NCBI GenBank assembly: GCA_030539395.1
Contig: JAUNSC010000007.1
Location: 35,116-99,115, forward strand
Source: Eubacteriales bacterium
GTDB lineage: Bacteria; Bacillota; Clostridia; Lachnospirales; Lachnospiraceae
Length of the DNA stretch: 64,000 nt
Reading direction: 5' to 3'
In this document: piece by piece, positions 7,025 through 15,428 of the stretch
Layout of the letters: each line of letters starts with the position of its first letter
Numbering within the stretch: position 1 is the stretch's first letter
Position numbers and translations under genes: made by a program
Notes under the pieces: generated by a model
Databases searched by the model: none
Seen by the model: only the letters and a program-made list of their open reading frames with translations
What the model was told of the DNA's origin: nothing

Positions 7025-8804
7025 CCGCATTTTCCTGAACCGGTATCTGATTCCACAAACGGTAATATATTCCATCGTGTGCCAGAAGCTGTTCATGTGT
7101 TCCTTCTTCTACGATTCCTTCCTGTCCCAGTACCAGAATACGGTCATAATCCTTTATGGTGGTCAATCTATGGGCAATCGTTAAAGTAGTTCTGCCCTTT
7201 GCAAGCTTTTCAAGGCTCTGTCCCACTAAAATCTCGCTCTCATTATCCAGTGCACTGGTGGCCTCGTCAAGAATCAGAATAGGCGGATTTTTCAAAAATA
7301 CTCTTGCAATGGCAATTCTCTGTTTTTGTCCTCCCGACAGCTTGACCCCGCGTTCACCCACATAAGTATCATAACCATTCGACAACTGCTGTATAAATCC
7401 ATCTGCTCCGGCCAGTACTGCCGCCTGACGGATTTCCTCCCTTGTTGCCCCTTTTTTTCCGTAAGAGATATTTTCCGCAACTGAACCGCTGAACAGATAA
7501 ACGTCCTGCTGCACAATACCGATTGCTCCCCGGAGACTGTCTAACGTCACCCTGCGGATATCCTGTCCGTCAACATCAATTTCTCCGTCAGTCACATCAT
7601 AAAACCTTGGGATCAGATTACACAGTGTGGTCTTTCCACCGCCGGAAGTTCCTACCAACGCCACACGTTCCCCGGCCTGAATGGTCAGATTCAAATGACG
7701 CAGTACATTATTGTGATCATCCGGATATTCGAAACTCACGTTCTTAAAGTCAATACGGCCCTTTCCGATATCGAGAGGTTTTGCATCCGGTGCATCTTCT
7801 ATCTCAATCGGAGCATCCATGATCTCAAAGAAACGCTCAATTCCGGTCATACCTCTCTGGAACTGCTCTGCAAATTCTACAATACGGCGAATCGTTGCAA
7901 TCATCGTAGATACATACAGCACATATGCTACCAGATCACCCGGGGAAATGGCCCCATATACCACGAAAAGTCCTCCGCCAAGCACCACCACCAGATACAT
8001 CAGTCCGTCAAAAAGACGGGTAGATGCCTGAAAAAGGGCCATATAATGATATGTTTTTTTCTTAATCGTCTGAAAATCCTGATTGCCCCGGGTAAATTTT
8101 TCCGCTTCCATTTCCTCGGCACCGAAAGCCTTTACCACACGTTCTCCAAGCAGACTGTCCTCAATCTGCGCATTCAGCTCACCTATCTGCACACGCTGAC
8201 GGAAAAAAGCCTGCCGCAGACGATGATTGAGCACAGTAGAAACCACTGCCATCAGCGGCACACACAGGAAAATCAGAATCGTCAACGGAATATTATAAGT
8301 GCACAAAATGCAAAAACTGACCACGATCTTCAGCCCTGCAATAAAAAACTCCTCCGGACAATGATGGGAGAACTCTGTCACTTCAAAAAGGTCATTAGTA
8401 ATTCTTCCCATTATCTGACCAATTTTGGTGTTGGAATAATAAGTATAACCCAGCCGCTGCAGATGCTCAAATGCATCCTCTCTCATGTCTGTCTCAATAT
8501 AGACCCCCATCACATGTCCCATATCTGCCATAAAATACTGCGCCGCCGCATCAATCAGGCGAAGTACCAGATAAAGAACCGCCAGTTTTACCACCAGTCC
8601 GGCAGTAAGCGCCGCCAGGTCATTCATTGCCGTATTAGTAATCGTCCGCAGAATTAACGGCAGGATCAGATCACACAGACAGGTAAGTGCCGCACAAAAC
8701 AAATCCAGGAACATGGTTTTTCTGTACTTTTTCAAATATGGCCAATATCGTTTCATCAGGTGTGCACTGCTTTGTGTATGTGTATTTGCATTTGCCTGCG
8801 CCAT
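7020..8804 (-). CDS. MdlB-type ABC exporter, fused membrane and ATPase domains
   Basis: A 594-residue half-transporter. An N-terminal six-helix exporter domain spans roughly residues 20-320. The ATPase domain has Walker A VGTSGGGKTT, Q-loop VQQDVYLFSG, signature LSGGQKQRIAIARVF, Walker B ILILDEATSALD and the H-loop IAHRLTT. A single gene of this type usually homodimerises to export lipids, peptides or drugs. The start is preceded by CGGAGG. It has its own upstream gap with a possible promoter (TTGACA 8864-8859, weak -10) and ends inside the operator of the NatA operon, so read-through into that operon is possible. Confidence 0.92.
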   Translation of the reverse strand: MAQANANTHTQSSAHLMKRYWPYLKKYRKTMFLDLFCAALTCLCDLILPLILRTITNTAMNDLAALTAGLVVKLAVLYLVLRLIDAAAQYFMADMGHVMGVYIETDMREDAFEHLQRLGYTYYSNTKIGQIMGRITNDLFEVTEFSHHCPEEFFIAGLKIVVSFCILCTYNIPLTILIFLCVPLMAVVSTVLNHRLRQAFFRQRVQIGELNAQIEDSLLGERVVKAFGAEEMEAEKFTRGNQDFQTIKKKTYHYMALFQASTRLFDGLMYLVVVLGGGLFVVYGAISPGDLVAYVLYVSTMIATIRRIVEFAEQFQRGMTGIERFFEIMDAPIEIEDAPDAKPLDIGKGRIDFKNVSFEYPDDHNNVLRHLNLTIQAGERVALVGTSGGGKTTLCNLIPRFYDVTDGEIDVDGQDIRRVTLDSLRGAIGIVQQDVYLFSGSVAENISYGKKGATREEIRQAAVLAGADGFIQQLSNGYDTYVGERGVKLSGGQKQRIAIARVFLKNPPILILDEATSALDNESEILVGQSLEKLAKGRTTLTIAHRLTTIKDYDRILVLGQEGIVEEGTHEQLLAHDGIYYRLWNQIPVQENAV

Positions 8805-8870
8805 TTTTTTAACCTCCGAAATAGTTTTTCTATCAGTTTAAACCTATTCCGTTTTATCTGTCAATGCTGT

Positions 8871-8903
8871 TTAAAAAGAGAAACATTCCGTTGACGGAAC
8901 GTT
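8871..8903 (-). terminator. Rho-independent terminator after the FtsX-type permease
   Basis: On the minus strand a 9-bp stem (AACGTTCCG / CGGAATGTT, one G-U pair) with a TCAA loop is followed by TCTCTTTTT. It lies directly after the permease gene ending at 8914 and before the MdlB-type exporter, so the two ABC systems are transcribed separately. Confidence 0.75.
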
Positions 8904-8913
8904 CCCCCTCCTG

Positions 8914-11184
8914 TTACTCAGTGCTTTTCAGCGCCTCCACCATATCAATTTTGCGGTTCTTTCGGGCAACCGCCCAGCCAACAATAAGCGATACGCCAAA
9001 AGTCAGCAGTATGCTCACCGAATAAGTAAGTGCACCCAGCATCAATTTCAATTCATACTCACTTGCCAGGGATATGATCAGAATAGAAAGAACTCCTACG
9101 CCTGCCGGCAGACCGGTCAAAACTCCGATGACAGTCAGCCAGATATTCTGGCTGACCAGCAGCCTGCCGATATGGCGGTCCCGAAATCCCAGCACTTTTA
9201 AAGTTGCAAGTTCCCTGCTTCGTTCTACATAACTCATAATTCCCAGATTATAAAGTACCACTACTCCCAAAATTACTGCCGCCAGCACAAAAATCCACAC
9301 CATCAGATCCATGATTTCCATAAAACTGTCATAGCTTTCCATTATCATCTGTTTATCCTGTTTTCCGGCGATCAGCGGAGAATTTTCAATATTCTCAGCA
9401 GCCTCATCCGTATAAATAGAATTAATGTGACAAGGGACTCCCACACTTTCGGCATATGTATCTGTCATCACAATACACTCTGTCATAAGGGACCGCAGAT
9501 AACCTGCCACCCGAACCTTATACGTCTCCTCACTTCCATAGGGGGAGAACTCTATCAATTCTCCAACAGAGGCTGTATCCGCAAGACGCTGACACAGATA
9601 TACGCCCTCATCTCCCAGTTTCATCAGATTATTATTTTTATCTACAAAACGGATTTTATCGTTATCCTCATGATATACTTCCAGATAAACCGTTTTTCCC
9701 TCATAGCTGATTCCTGATTCCGCCTGCCAGTCTCCATTCACATTTTCTGCAAGCTTTTTAGCTTCGTCTTTATCCGCCGATTCAATTAAATTGATTTTCG
9801 TAGTATAATTGCTGATATCCTTATCCAGCGTTTCCATAAACCGCTCCATAGTATCTTTCATTCCAAGTCCGCCCACCAGAAGAAGCATACACCCGATAAC
9901 GCCCACCAGTGTCATGGCTGAACGTGATTTATGCCGGAGAATATCCCTGATATTCCATTTTGTTCCAAATGATAATCTTTCCCATAAGGGCAGCTTTTCT
10001 ATCACACTCTTTTTCATTACCCTGGGGACATATGGACGAAGAGCATCAGCTGCCGTACCTTTCAGCATCTCCTTTATCGAAAGATAGCTGATCAATGTGA
10101 GAAGTATGACCGTTCCAACAAGAAGCGGCCAGCAAAAAGCCGGCATCACCAATGACCAGTCCGGCAGGTCGAAATACGTGCTCATCATGCCATCAGGACT
10201 GATAATGAGTGCGGCAATACCGTATCCCATAAAAACTCCCAAAATCGTTCCTGTAAGGCCAATCACCAATCCATAAGAAGTATAATGACGCAGAATACGG
10301 CGGTCCCGAAAGCCGAGTGCTTTTAATGTGCCTATCTGTGTTTTTTCATTGGCCGCAATACGGTGCATTGTAGTGACCATAGTCAATATGGCAATCGCCA
10401 GAAACAGTACCGGCAGAACCGAACCCATGGTTTTCCCTTCCTCCGCCTCACTTTTGGCTCCTGCCCAGGCTGTATGCTCATCCTTTGAGGTCACAAGAAT
10501 GGTCTTTCCCAATGCATTTTTTATGGCCTTTTCCATCTCCTCCTTTTCCATATCGGCACGCACGTTTATCTGTGGATAGAAAGCAATGCCAATCACACTC
10601 TTCAATTTGACAGGAGAAATATATGCAAAACCGAATGATTCATAATCCGGCATCAGCTGATTTTCATCCGCTGTACAGATCATCATTTCCCCGCTTTTTA
10701 CAAATCCCTCAATCTCTCCGCTGATTTCAAGGCCCTGGTAAGTCAATGTGAGAGTATCGCCAAGTGCATATCCGTTTTTTTCCGCAAACTGATCCGACAG
10801 CCAGATTCCGTCTGATTCATCATCATAAGGATTTCCTTCCATGACTGTCATGATAGAAACGGTATAGTCTTCGGAAACATTCAGGTTCACAGATTTCTTT
10901 GTATCCTTAATATCTGCATTGACAGACAGATACCTTGTAGCTGCTGTCACTTCCGGAATATCCTTTACTGCCGTGATATCTTTTTCTGAAAATCCCATCT
11001 CAGAGTAAAGCCTGAAATCGGCATACAGGGTATCTTCAAAAAATGCGGAGGTATCCGCCTCAATACTCATCCATTCAATGTTAAAGCCGAGAAAAACGCC
11101 CACACCGATAGCTACCATGATAATCATTGAAATAAACTGTGGCTTATATTTCCACGCAGTACGAAATAATTTTCTTGTCAGCAT
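8914..11184 (-). CDS. FtsX/MacB-like ABC transporter permease
   Basis: A ~756-residue membrane protein with the duplicated FtsX topology: one N-terminal helix (IIMVAIGVGVFLGF), a large extracytoplasmic domain (~35-250), three helices, a second anchor helix and extracytoplasmic domain, then three C-terminal helices. The repeated KALGFRDRRILRHY and KVLGFRDRHIGRLL are the cytoplasmic coupling motifs of the two halves. Such permeases with a LolD-type ATPase act as mechanotransmission or lipid/peptide-extruding pumps. I chose the ATG at 11184, one base after the ATPase stop codon, with GGTGGAG upstream; an in-frame upstream ATG lies inside the ATPase gene. Confidence 0.9.
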   Translation of the reverse strand: MLTRKLFRTAWKYKPQFISMIIMVAIGVGVFLGFNIEWMSIEADTSAFFEDTLYADFRLYSEMGFSEKDITAVKDIPEVTAATRYLSVNADIKDTKKSVNLNVSEDYTVSIMTVMEGNPYDDESDGIWLSDQFAEKNGYALGDTLTLTYQGLEISGEIEGFVKSGEMMICTADENQLMPDYESFGFAYISPVKLKSVIGIAFYPQINVRADMEKEEMEKAIKNALGKTILVTSKDEHTAWAGAKSEAEEGKTMGSVLPVLFLAIAILTMVTTMHRIAANEKTQIGTLKALGFRDRRILRHYTSYGLVIGLTGTILGVFMGYGIAALIISPDGMMSTYFDLPDWSLVMPAFCWPLLVGTVILLTLISYLSIKEMLKGTAADALRPYVPRVMKKSVIEKLPLWERLSFGTKWNIRDILRHKSRSAMTLVGVIGCMLLLVGGLGMKDTMERFMETLDKDISNYTTKINLIESADKDEAKKLAENVNGDWQAESGISYEGKTVYLEVYHEDNDKIRFVDKNNNLMKLGDEGVYLCQRLADTASVGELIEFSPYGSEETYKVRVAGYLRSLMTECIVMTDTYAESVGVPCHINSIYTDEAAENIENSPLIAGKQDKQMIMESYDSFMEIMDLMVWIFVLAAVILGVVVLYNLGIMSYVERSRELATLKVLGFRDRHIGRLLVSQNIWLTVIGVLTGLPAGVGVLSILIISLASEYELKLMLGALTYSVSILLTFGVSLIVGWAVARKNRKIDMVEALKSTE

Positions 11185-11185
11185 A

Positions 11186-11887
11186 TTACCACTCCACCTC
11201 ATCTGCACTCATTGGATTTTCCTGTTCCACACAGGATTTTATTTTGCCGTTTTTCACACGGATAATCACATCCGCCATTTTTGCAATGCTCTGGTTATGA
11301 GTGACGATCACAATGGTCTTACCATAATTTCTCGCCATGGAAAGCAGAAGTTTTAACACCAGCACACCGGTTTCGGAATCCAGTGCACCGGTAGGTTCGT
11401 CGCAAAGAAGGATCCGGGGATTTTTCGCAAGAGCTCTCGCTATGGATACTCTCTGCTGCTCACCTCCTGAAAGCTCGGAAGGAAAGTTTTTCAGATGATC
11501 AGAGAGCCCTACCTCCGCAATCATCTTTTTCGCATCCAGAGCATCGGGAGATATTTCCTGCACCAGAGCCACATTCTCCTGTACTGTCAATGTCGGAATG
11601 AGATTATAGAACTGAAACACAAATCCTACAGCAGAGGCTCGATAATCAGCAAGTTCATTATTGGTAAGCGAGGAAATATCCCTGCCATTTACAATAATCG
11701 TTCCGCCTGTGGGACTGTCCAGCCCTCCCAGGAGATTAAGAAGAGTACTTTTTCCCGCACCGCTGGGACCAAGGATCACAACAAATTTCCCTTCCTCCAG
11801 AGTGAAACTCACTTTATCAAGTGCCCGCAGCTCATGATCGCCAGTGGTATACACACGTGTTACATCTTTAAATTCGACAATAGCCAT
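11186..11887 (-). CDS. LolD/MacB-like ABC transporter ATP-binding protein
   Basis: This ABC ATPase (~233 residues) has Walker [11 protein letters not shown]-loop [13 protein letters not shown], signature [15 protein letters not shown], Walker [13 protein letters not shown] and H-loop VTHNQSI, all typical of the LolD/MacB/SalX class that pairs with FtsX-type permeases. The likely start is the ATG at 11887, with GGAGG 8 bases upstream; the in-frame ATG at 11902 overlaps that ribosome site. It is coupled to the permease and preceded by a structured leader with a promoter, terminator-like hairpin and palindrome. Confidence 0.92.
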   Translation of the reverse strand: MAIVEFKDVTRVYTTGDHELRALDKVSFTLEEGKFVVILGPSGAGKSTLLNLLGGLDSPTGGTIIVNGRDISSLTNNELADYRASAVGFVFQFYNLIPTLTVQENVALVQEISPDALDAKKMIAEVGLSDHLKNFPSELSGGEQQRVSIARALAKNPRILLCDEPTGALDSETGVLVLKLLLSMARNYGKTIVIVTHNQSIAKMADVIIRVKNGKIKSCVEQENPMSADEVEW

Positions 11888-11906
11888 CTCGCATTCCTCC
11901 ATTTTT

Positions 11907-12006
11907 AGGTTAGTTGCAGCTAACCTTCTCTCAAAAACAACGCCCGCTCTAATTAGCGGGCGCTAACTACTACAATACTGTATCACCCGGCAATCCGATT
12001 TGTCAA
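11907..12006 (-). promoter_or_regulatory. Promoter, terminator-like hairpin and AGGTTAG palindrome ahead of ABC pair
   Basis: On the minus strand TTGACA (12006-12001) and TACAGT (11982-11977, preceded by TGA) are separated by 18 bases. The leader then contains an 8-bp GC-rich hairpin (11962-11941, CGCCCGCT/AGCGGGCG) followed by TTGTTTTTG, which looks like an intrinsic terminator. Next comes AGGTTAG-N6-CTAACCT (11926-11907), a palindrome ending 7 bases before the ribosome site. The operon is therefore likely controlled by attenuation, by a repressor, or by both. The half-site resembles DtxR/IdeR-type boxes, which is only a hint. Confidence 0.65.
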
Positions 12007-12032
12007 TACTTTCATGCAAGTGAATCCCTTTT

Positions 12033-12962
12033 TTACTCTGATGGAACAATCTTCAAAACAGCAGTATTTGCATACGTCATCGGATGATTGTGAACGAAGA
12101 AGATAACGCCGTCCACAGGAGATAACAGTTCTTCCCTGCAGGAACCGTCATAGGGGTTTATGATCTGTGCCAGTTTTTGGCCCTTTTCCACCCGTTGGTT
12201 TACATGAATTTTACTTTGAAAAATACCGGCTCTTGAAGGCCGTACAACTGCCAGTTCACTGTCATCGATGATCTGTGAACGATAACCTTCCGGGACTTTT
12301 TTCAAAATCAATCCTTCTTTATTCATGAAACACATCACTGCATTTACCATATTTTCTGCCGCATCTTCATCGATAGACTCTGTTGTGGTGGAATACAGAC
12401 TGAAAGCCTGTGTATCCCAAATCTGCCAGTTATAATTCAATGTCGTCGTATCATAGGGTTTGGGCTCTCTGGTGACTATGTAGGGAAGTCCAAATTCTTC
12501 TGCTTTTTCAATGTGTTCAAATCCTGTTTTCATCAGCCGCACATGGGGTGCAAAATTTCCCGTCATATAAAAGGAAGGAAATTGTATACCATAACGGTAA
12601 CCGGTAACCGCTTCAAAAACACCTCCTGCAATCCGCTGCGTTGTCTCCCCCAATAAATATCCCGGGAACATACGGTTTATATCAGTATTGTCTGTAGGCC
12701 AGAATCTCTTCTCAATATTCATGGAATAAGGATTCACTGATGGAATCACCATAATTTCATGGCCTTCACAGATACGGCCTGCCTCCTCCAGTTCTTTCAG
12801 TTTTTTTACAATCTGTGAGCAGATAAAAATCTGCTGATATTCATTACCGCGCGTATTTCCAAGAATGCAGAGAGATTTTTCACCCTGACCGAAAGAAAAC
12901 CCTGTCACCCGGAAATTATCACGGTACAGCGATTCCAGTTCATATACTACCTTCTTCTCCAT
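12033..12962 (-). CDS. Succinylglutamate desuccinylase-like protein lacking zinc histidines
   Basis: This 309-residue protein is a paralogue of its upstream neighbour and has the same M14/AstE-like core plus a C-terminal barrel-sandwich-like tail (RVEKGQKLAQIINPYDG, LLSPVDGVIFF). The metal motif that reads GIHGDE in the neighbour reads NTRGNE here, and the second histidine site (LDIHAS) is replaced by GIQFPS. The structural motif DINRMFPG is kept. It is therefore probably a non-catalytic partner or a changed-specificity protein. It overlaps the neighbour by 23 bases and is the last gene of the ATP-grasp operon. Confidence 0.75.
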   Translation of the reverse strand: MEKKVVYELESLYRDNFRVTGFSFGQGEKSLCILGNTRGNEYQQIFICSQIVKKLKELEEAGRICEGHEIMVIPSVNPYSMNIEKRFWPTDNTDINRMFPGYLLGETTQRIAGGVFEAVTGYRYGIQFPSFYMTGNFAPHVRLMKTGFEHIEKAEEFGLPYIVTREPKPYDTTTLNYNWQIWDTQAFSLYSTTTESIDEDAAENMVNAVMCFMNKEGLILKKVPEGYRSQIIDDSELAVVRPSRAGIFQSKIHVNQRVEKGQKLAQIINPYDGSCREELLSPVDGVIFFVHNHPMTYANTAVLKIVPSE

Positions 12963-13911
12963 CTTCCTCTGCAGTCCTTTCTTCCATTTTTAAAATGCGT
13001 GCCATCAGGGATCCCTCCTCAACCACCGGATATTCTCTGATCGTAAACAGCAGTCCTTCCTCTTCAGTGACCACATCCTCCAACACAATTCCATTCAGCG
13101 GATCCACTACTTTCCCGATAGACTGTCCCTTTTTGACATAGGTATTATGCCGGGTTTCCTGTATGAAAATACCCGAGCGGGAAGCATTCAAAAATAAAAC
13201 ATCTTCCACCTGTTCAGATATTATGGGTTCCCTCGCTTTTACCGTCTCGCCGGTCCAAATCCCCAGTTTTTTCATTACATTCAGAATGCCTTCCACCATC
13301 TGATTGCCAATTCTTTTTGTAATCCTCATTCCTACACCCATCTCCACCACCAGCGTTGGTGTCCCGCGGCTGTTCAGACTGCAGGCAAGTGTTGATTCCA
13401 GCACAGTGCTTGTGCCATGGACCCAGATAAAATCCACGTTGCACTCTTTTGCCAGAGGAACAAGTTTTTCTTTATGCAGTTCATTAATCCGAATCTGCGG
13501 CAATTCCGTAAGATAAATATTGCTGGCATGGATATCCAGGCACAGATCACTTCCCTCCAGATCACGGACTATTTCCATTGCCAGATATTCTGTCATGGAA
13601 CCGTCCATGCTGCCGGGAAAGGTTCTGTTCATGTCCAGATCAAATCCCGGAATTCCCCGTGTAATGGAATCTATGCCAAGAGGATTCATAGCCGGATAAA
13701 TGTCCACTGTACCTGTAAGGTACTCTTTGTGTTCCTGAATCCTTCTGGCAAGTTCATAACATACATATTGCCCTTCCAGTTCATCTCCATGGATTCCTGT
13801 GACAATACTGATTCTTTTTTTATTGTCCGGACCCTCCGGCAAAAATCGTTTTTTCCGGATTTCCAGACATTCATCTACCGGCATCTCTATGGACGCAAAT
13901 GTTTCCACCAT
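12940..13911 (-). CDS. Succinylglutamate desuccinylase/aspartoacylase family protein
   Basis: A 323-residue zinc-dependent deacylase-type protein. Ligands are visible as H and E in GIHGDE and H in CLDIHAS. The arginine motif is DMNRTFPG, and a candidate catalytic glutamate lies in TPTLVVEMGVG. The C-terminal ~80 residues form a biotinyl/lipoyl-like sandwich (YVKKGQSIGKVVDPLNG). The family cleaves N-acyl amino acids or related amides. It starts behind GAGAGGAA, 8 bases from the transglutaminase gene, so it works in the same pathway as the ATP-grasp/alpha-E/transglutaminase proteins, perhaps hydrolysing their amide product. Substrate unknown. Confidence 0.85.
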   Translation of the reverse strand: MVETFASIEMPVDECLEIRKKRFLPEGPDNKKRISIVTGIHGDELEGQYVCYELARRIQEHKEYLTGTVDIYPAMNPLGIDSITRGIPGFDLDMNRTFPGSMDGSMTEYLAMEIVRDLEGSDLCLDIHASNIYLTELPQIRINELHKEKLVPLAKECNVDFIWVHGTSTVLESTLACSLNSRGTPTLVVEMGVGMRITKRIGNQMVEGILNVMKKLGIWTGETVKAREPIISEQVEDVLFLNASRSGIFIQETRHNTYVKKGQSIGKVVDPLNGIVLEDVVTEEEGLLFTIREYPVVEEGSLMARILKMEERTAEEDGEEGSI

Positions 13912-13918
13912 AATTTGT

Positions 13919-14713
13919 TCATTCCTCTCTGATTTCTTCTACCAGGACTTCTATCTCCTGCTTCTGCTGTGCAAGCCCCGTCATAATGCCCTGGTTAATC
14001 ACGCAATCCTGGTAATCTCTGCCCCCTGAGATTTTGATGTGCTGGTCATTTACCATTAACATATTTGTAGGATCCAGTGCAATCCAATACGGTTCATCAT
14101 ATACTTCTACCCAGGCATGGCTCGCGCCCTCACCAATCAGCATTCCTACCACATAGCGTGCCGGAATCCCCTCCATGCGGCACAGGGAAATCAATATGTG
14201 TGCATAATCCTGACATACACCCTTCCCCAAAACCATAGCTTCTTCCGCTGTTGTATGAATTGTCGTAACTCCCTGTACATATTGAAAGTTTTTATACAAC
14301 GTCTCCATCATAAGGACCGCCTTCTGCAGATTTGTCTTCCCCTTCAGAGAAGGAATCCGACTGTGGAAATCTCTGATGGCATCTCCGGGATGGGTATAGA
14401 CAGTCTGATAACGATAACGCCCCATCCGGTAATCTTCCCCTGCATACTCTGCATCCTTCAGCCCTACCTGAGCAATCCCCCGTACTTCTGCCATAAACAG
14501 ATCATGCGGTGATTTACAGTTGCCATATATACAATAGTTCCCAAAGGAATCCGTACTGCTGCTTAAATTTTCTTTTGGAAGAACAGAAATCTCCATTTGT
14601 TTCATCTTCTGCCGCTCATTGTTACAGGGAACGCACCGCAGGGTAAACCGATGGTCTTTTACGGGACTGGAAAATCGAATCTTTAGCATATAGTAGAAGG
14701 ACAGCTCCTTCAT
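13919..14713 (-). CDS. Transglutaminase-like cysteine protease family protein
   Basis: 264 residues: an N-terminal beta domain (~1-95) typical of bacterial transglutaminase-like proteins, then the papain-like transglutaminase core. The catalytic triad is visible: Cys in GKGVCQDYAH, His in GASHAWVEVY, Asp in IALDPTN. Bacterial members of this group act as amidases or peptidases rather than cross-linkers, and they occur with ATP-grasp and alpha-E genes. No signal peptide is seen, so it should be cytoplasmic. The start has GGGAGGGAA upstream. Confidence 0.88.
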   Translation of the reverse strand: MKELSFYYMLKIRFSSPVKDHRFTLRCVPCNNERQKMKQMEISVLPKENLSSSTDSFGNYCIYGNCKSPHDLFMAEVRGIAQVGLKDAEYAGEDYRMGRYRYQTVYTHPGDAIRDFHSRIPSLKGKTNLQKAVLMMETLYKNFQYVQGVTTIHTTAEEAMVLGKGVCQDYAHILISLCRMEGIPARYVVGMLIGEGASHAWVEVYDEPYWIALDPTNMLMVNDQHIKISGGRDYQDCVINQGIMTGLAQQKQEIEVLVEEIREE

Positions 14714-14750
14714 ACTAATTCCCTCCCCTCAAAAGAATATATTTTGAAAA

Positions 14751-15428
14751 TCAGTTCTGCTGCATGATCAGCGATTCTATTTCCACGATAATTCCGTTAT
14801 AATTAATGTCCTGCTCCTGTATCATTTCTTTCAGCCGTTCCAGGTGTTCCTTCACATAGACCACACTGCTGCGGTCAATTCTGCCCACCAGCCTGGACAC
14901 TTCCCGAATCATATCTTCTCTCGGCTGCCTGAGCCTTGCGTACAGATCAATACGCTCCACACGTTTACCAACTTTTATGATATTACGGATATCTTCGCTT
15001 TCAATCTCATCATCTGCAATTCCCCAGAAAGCCAGCAGATTATCACGTATTTTCTGCATCTCAAGAAGCGGTGCCCTGCTCTCTCCTGCTTTCTTCATAT
15101 CATAGATCGCCAGCTGCACATAAGAAAGCGTATCACTCCCGATAAGCTCCCGCAGAACGATTGCATTATCATACGCCCTGTTAAGGTTGCTGACAATGGA
15201 ATTTTCATCCTCAGTATCAAATGCATACCTCTTCTGGAAATCCTCATTTGATTCATAAATATTGGGAATCTCCAGATCCTGGCAAAACTGAGCATACCCT
15301 CCGCCCGGAAGCCCGTCCAGCATTCTGTCAGCAGCTGCATCAAAAAGCCGTATTGTTGTATAAACACGTTCTGTATACCTGCCCAGCCAAAAAAGCCTGT
15401 CTGTCTGTTCTATTGAGATAACACCCAT
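14751..15428 (-). CDS. Alpha-E domain protein (DUF403)
   Basis: A 225-residue all-helical protein starting with the conserved ISIEQTDRLFWLGRYTERVYTT segment of the alpha-E superfamily, with further helices ending in ERIDLYARLRQPREDM. The family has no known enzymatic activity but nearly always sits beside circularly permuted ATP-grasp and transglutaminase genes, suggesting an adaptor or peptide-carrier role. Its start overlaps the ATP-grasp 3' end by 19 bases. It is shorter than many homologues (about 300 residues), but no frame break is visible. Confidence 0.85.
   Translation of the reverse strand: MGVISIEQTDRLFWLGRYTERVYTTIRLFDAAADRMLDGLPGGGYAQFCQDLEIPNIYESNEDFQKRYAFDTEDENSIVSNLNRAYDNAIVLRELIGSDTLSYVQLAIYDMKKAGESRAPLLEMQKIRDNLLAFWGIADDEIESEDIRNIIKVGKRVERIDLYARLRQPREDMIREVSRLVGRIDRSSVVYVKEHLERLKEMIQEQDINYNGIIVEIESLIMQQN

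Noticed and set aside
7695-8657. 320-residue plus-strand ORF
   Set aside because: It lies entirely antisense to the MdlB-type ABC exporter; its His/Cys/Ile-rich composition is typical of a shadow frame.
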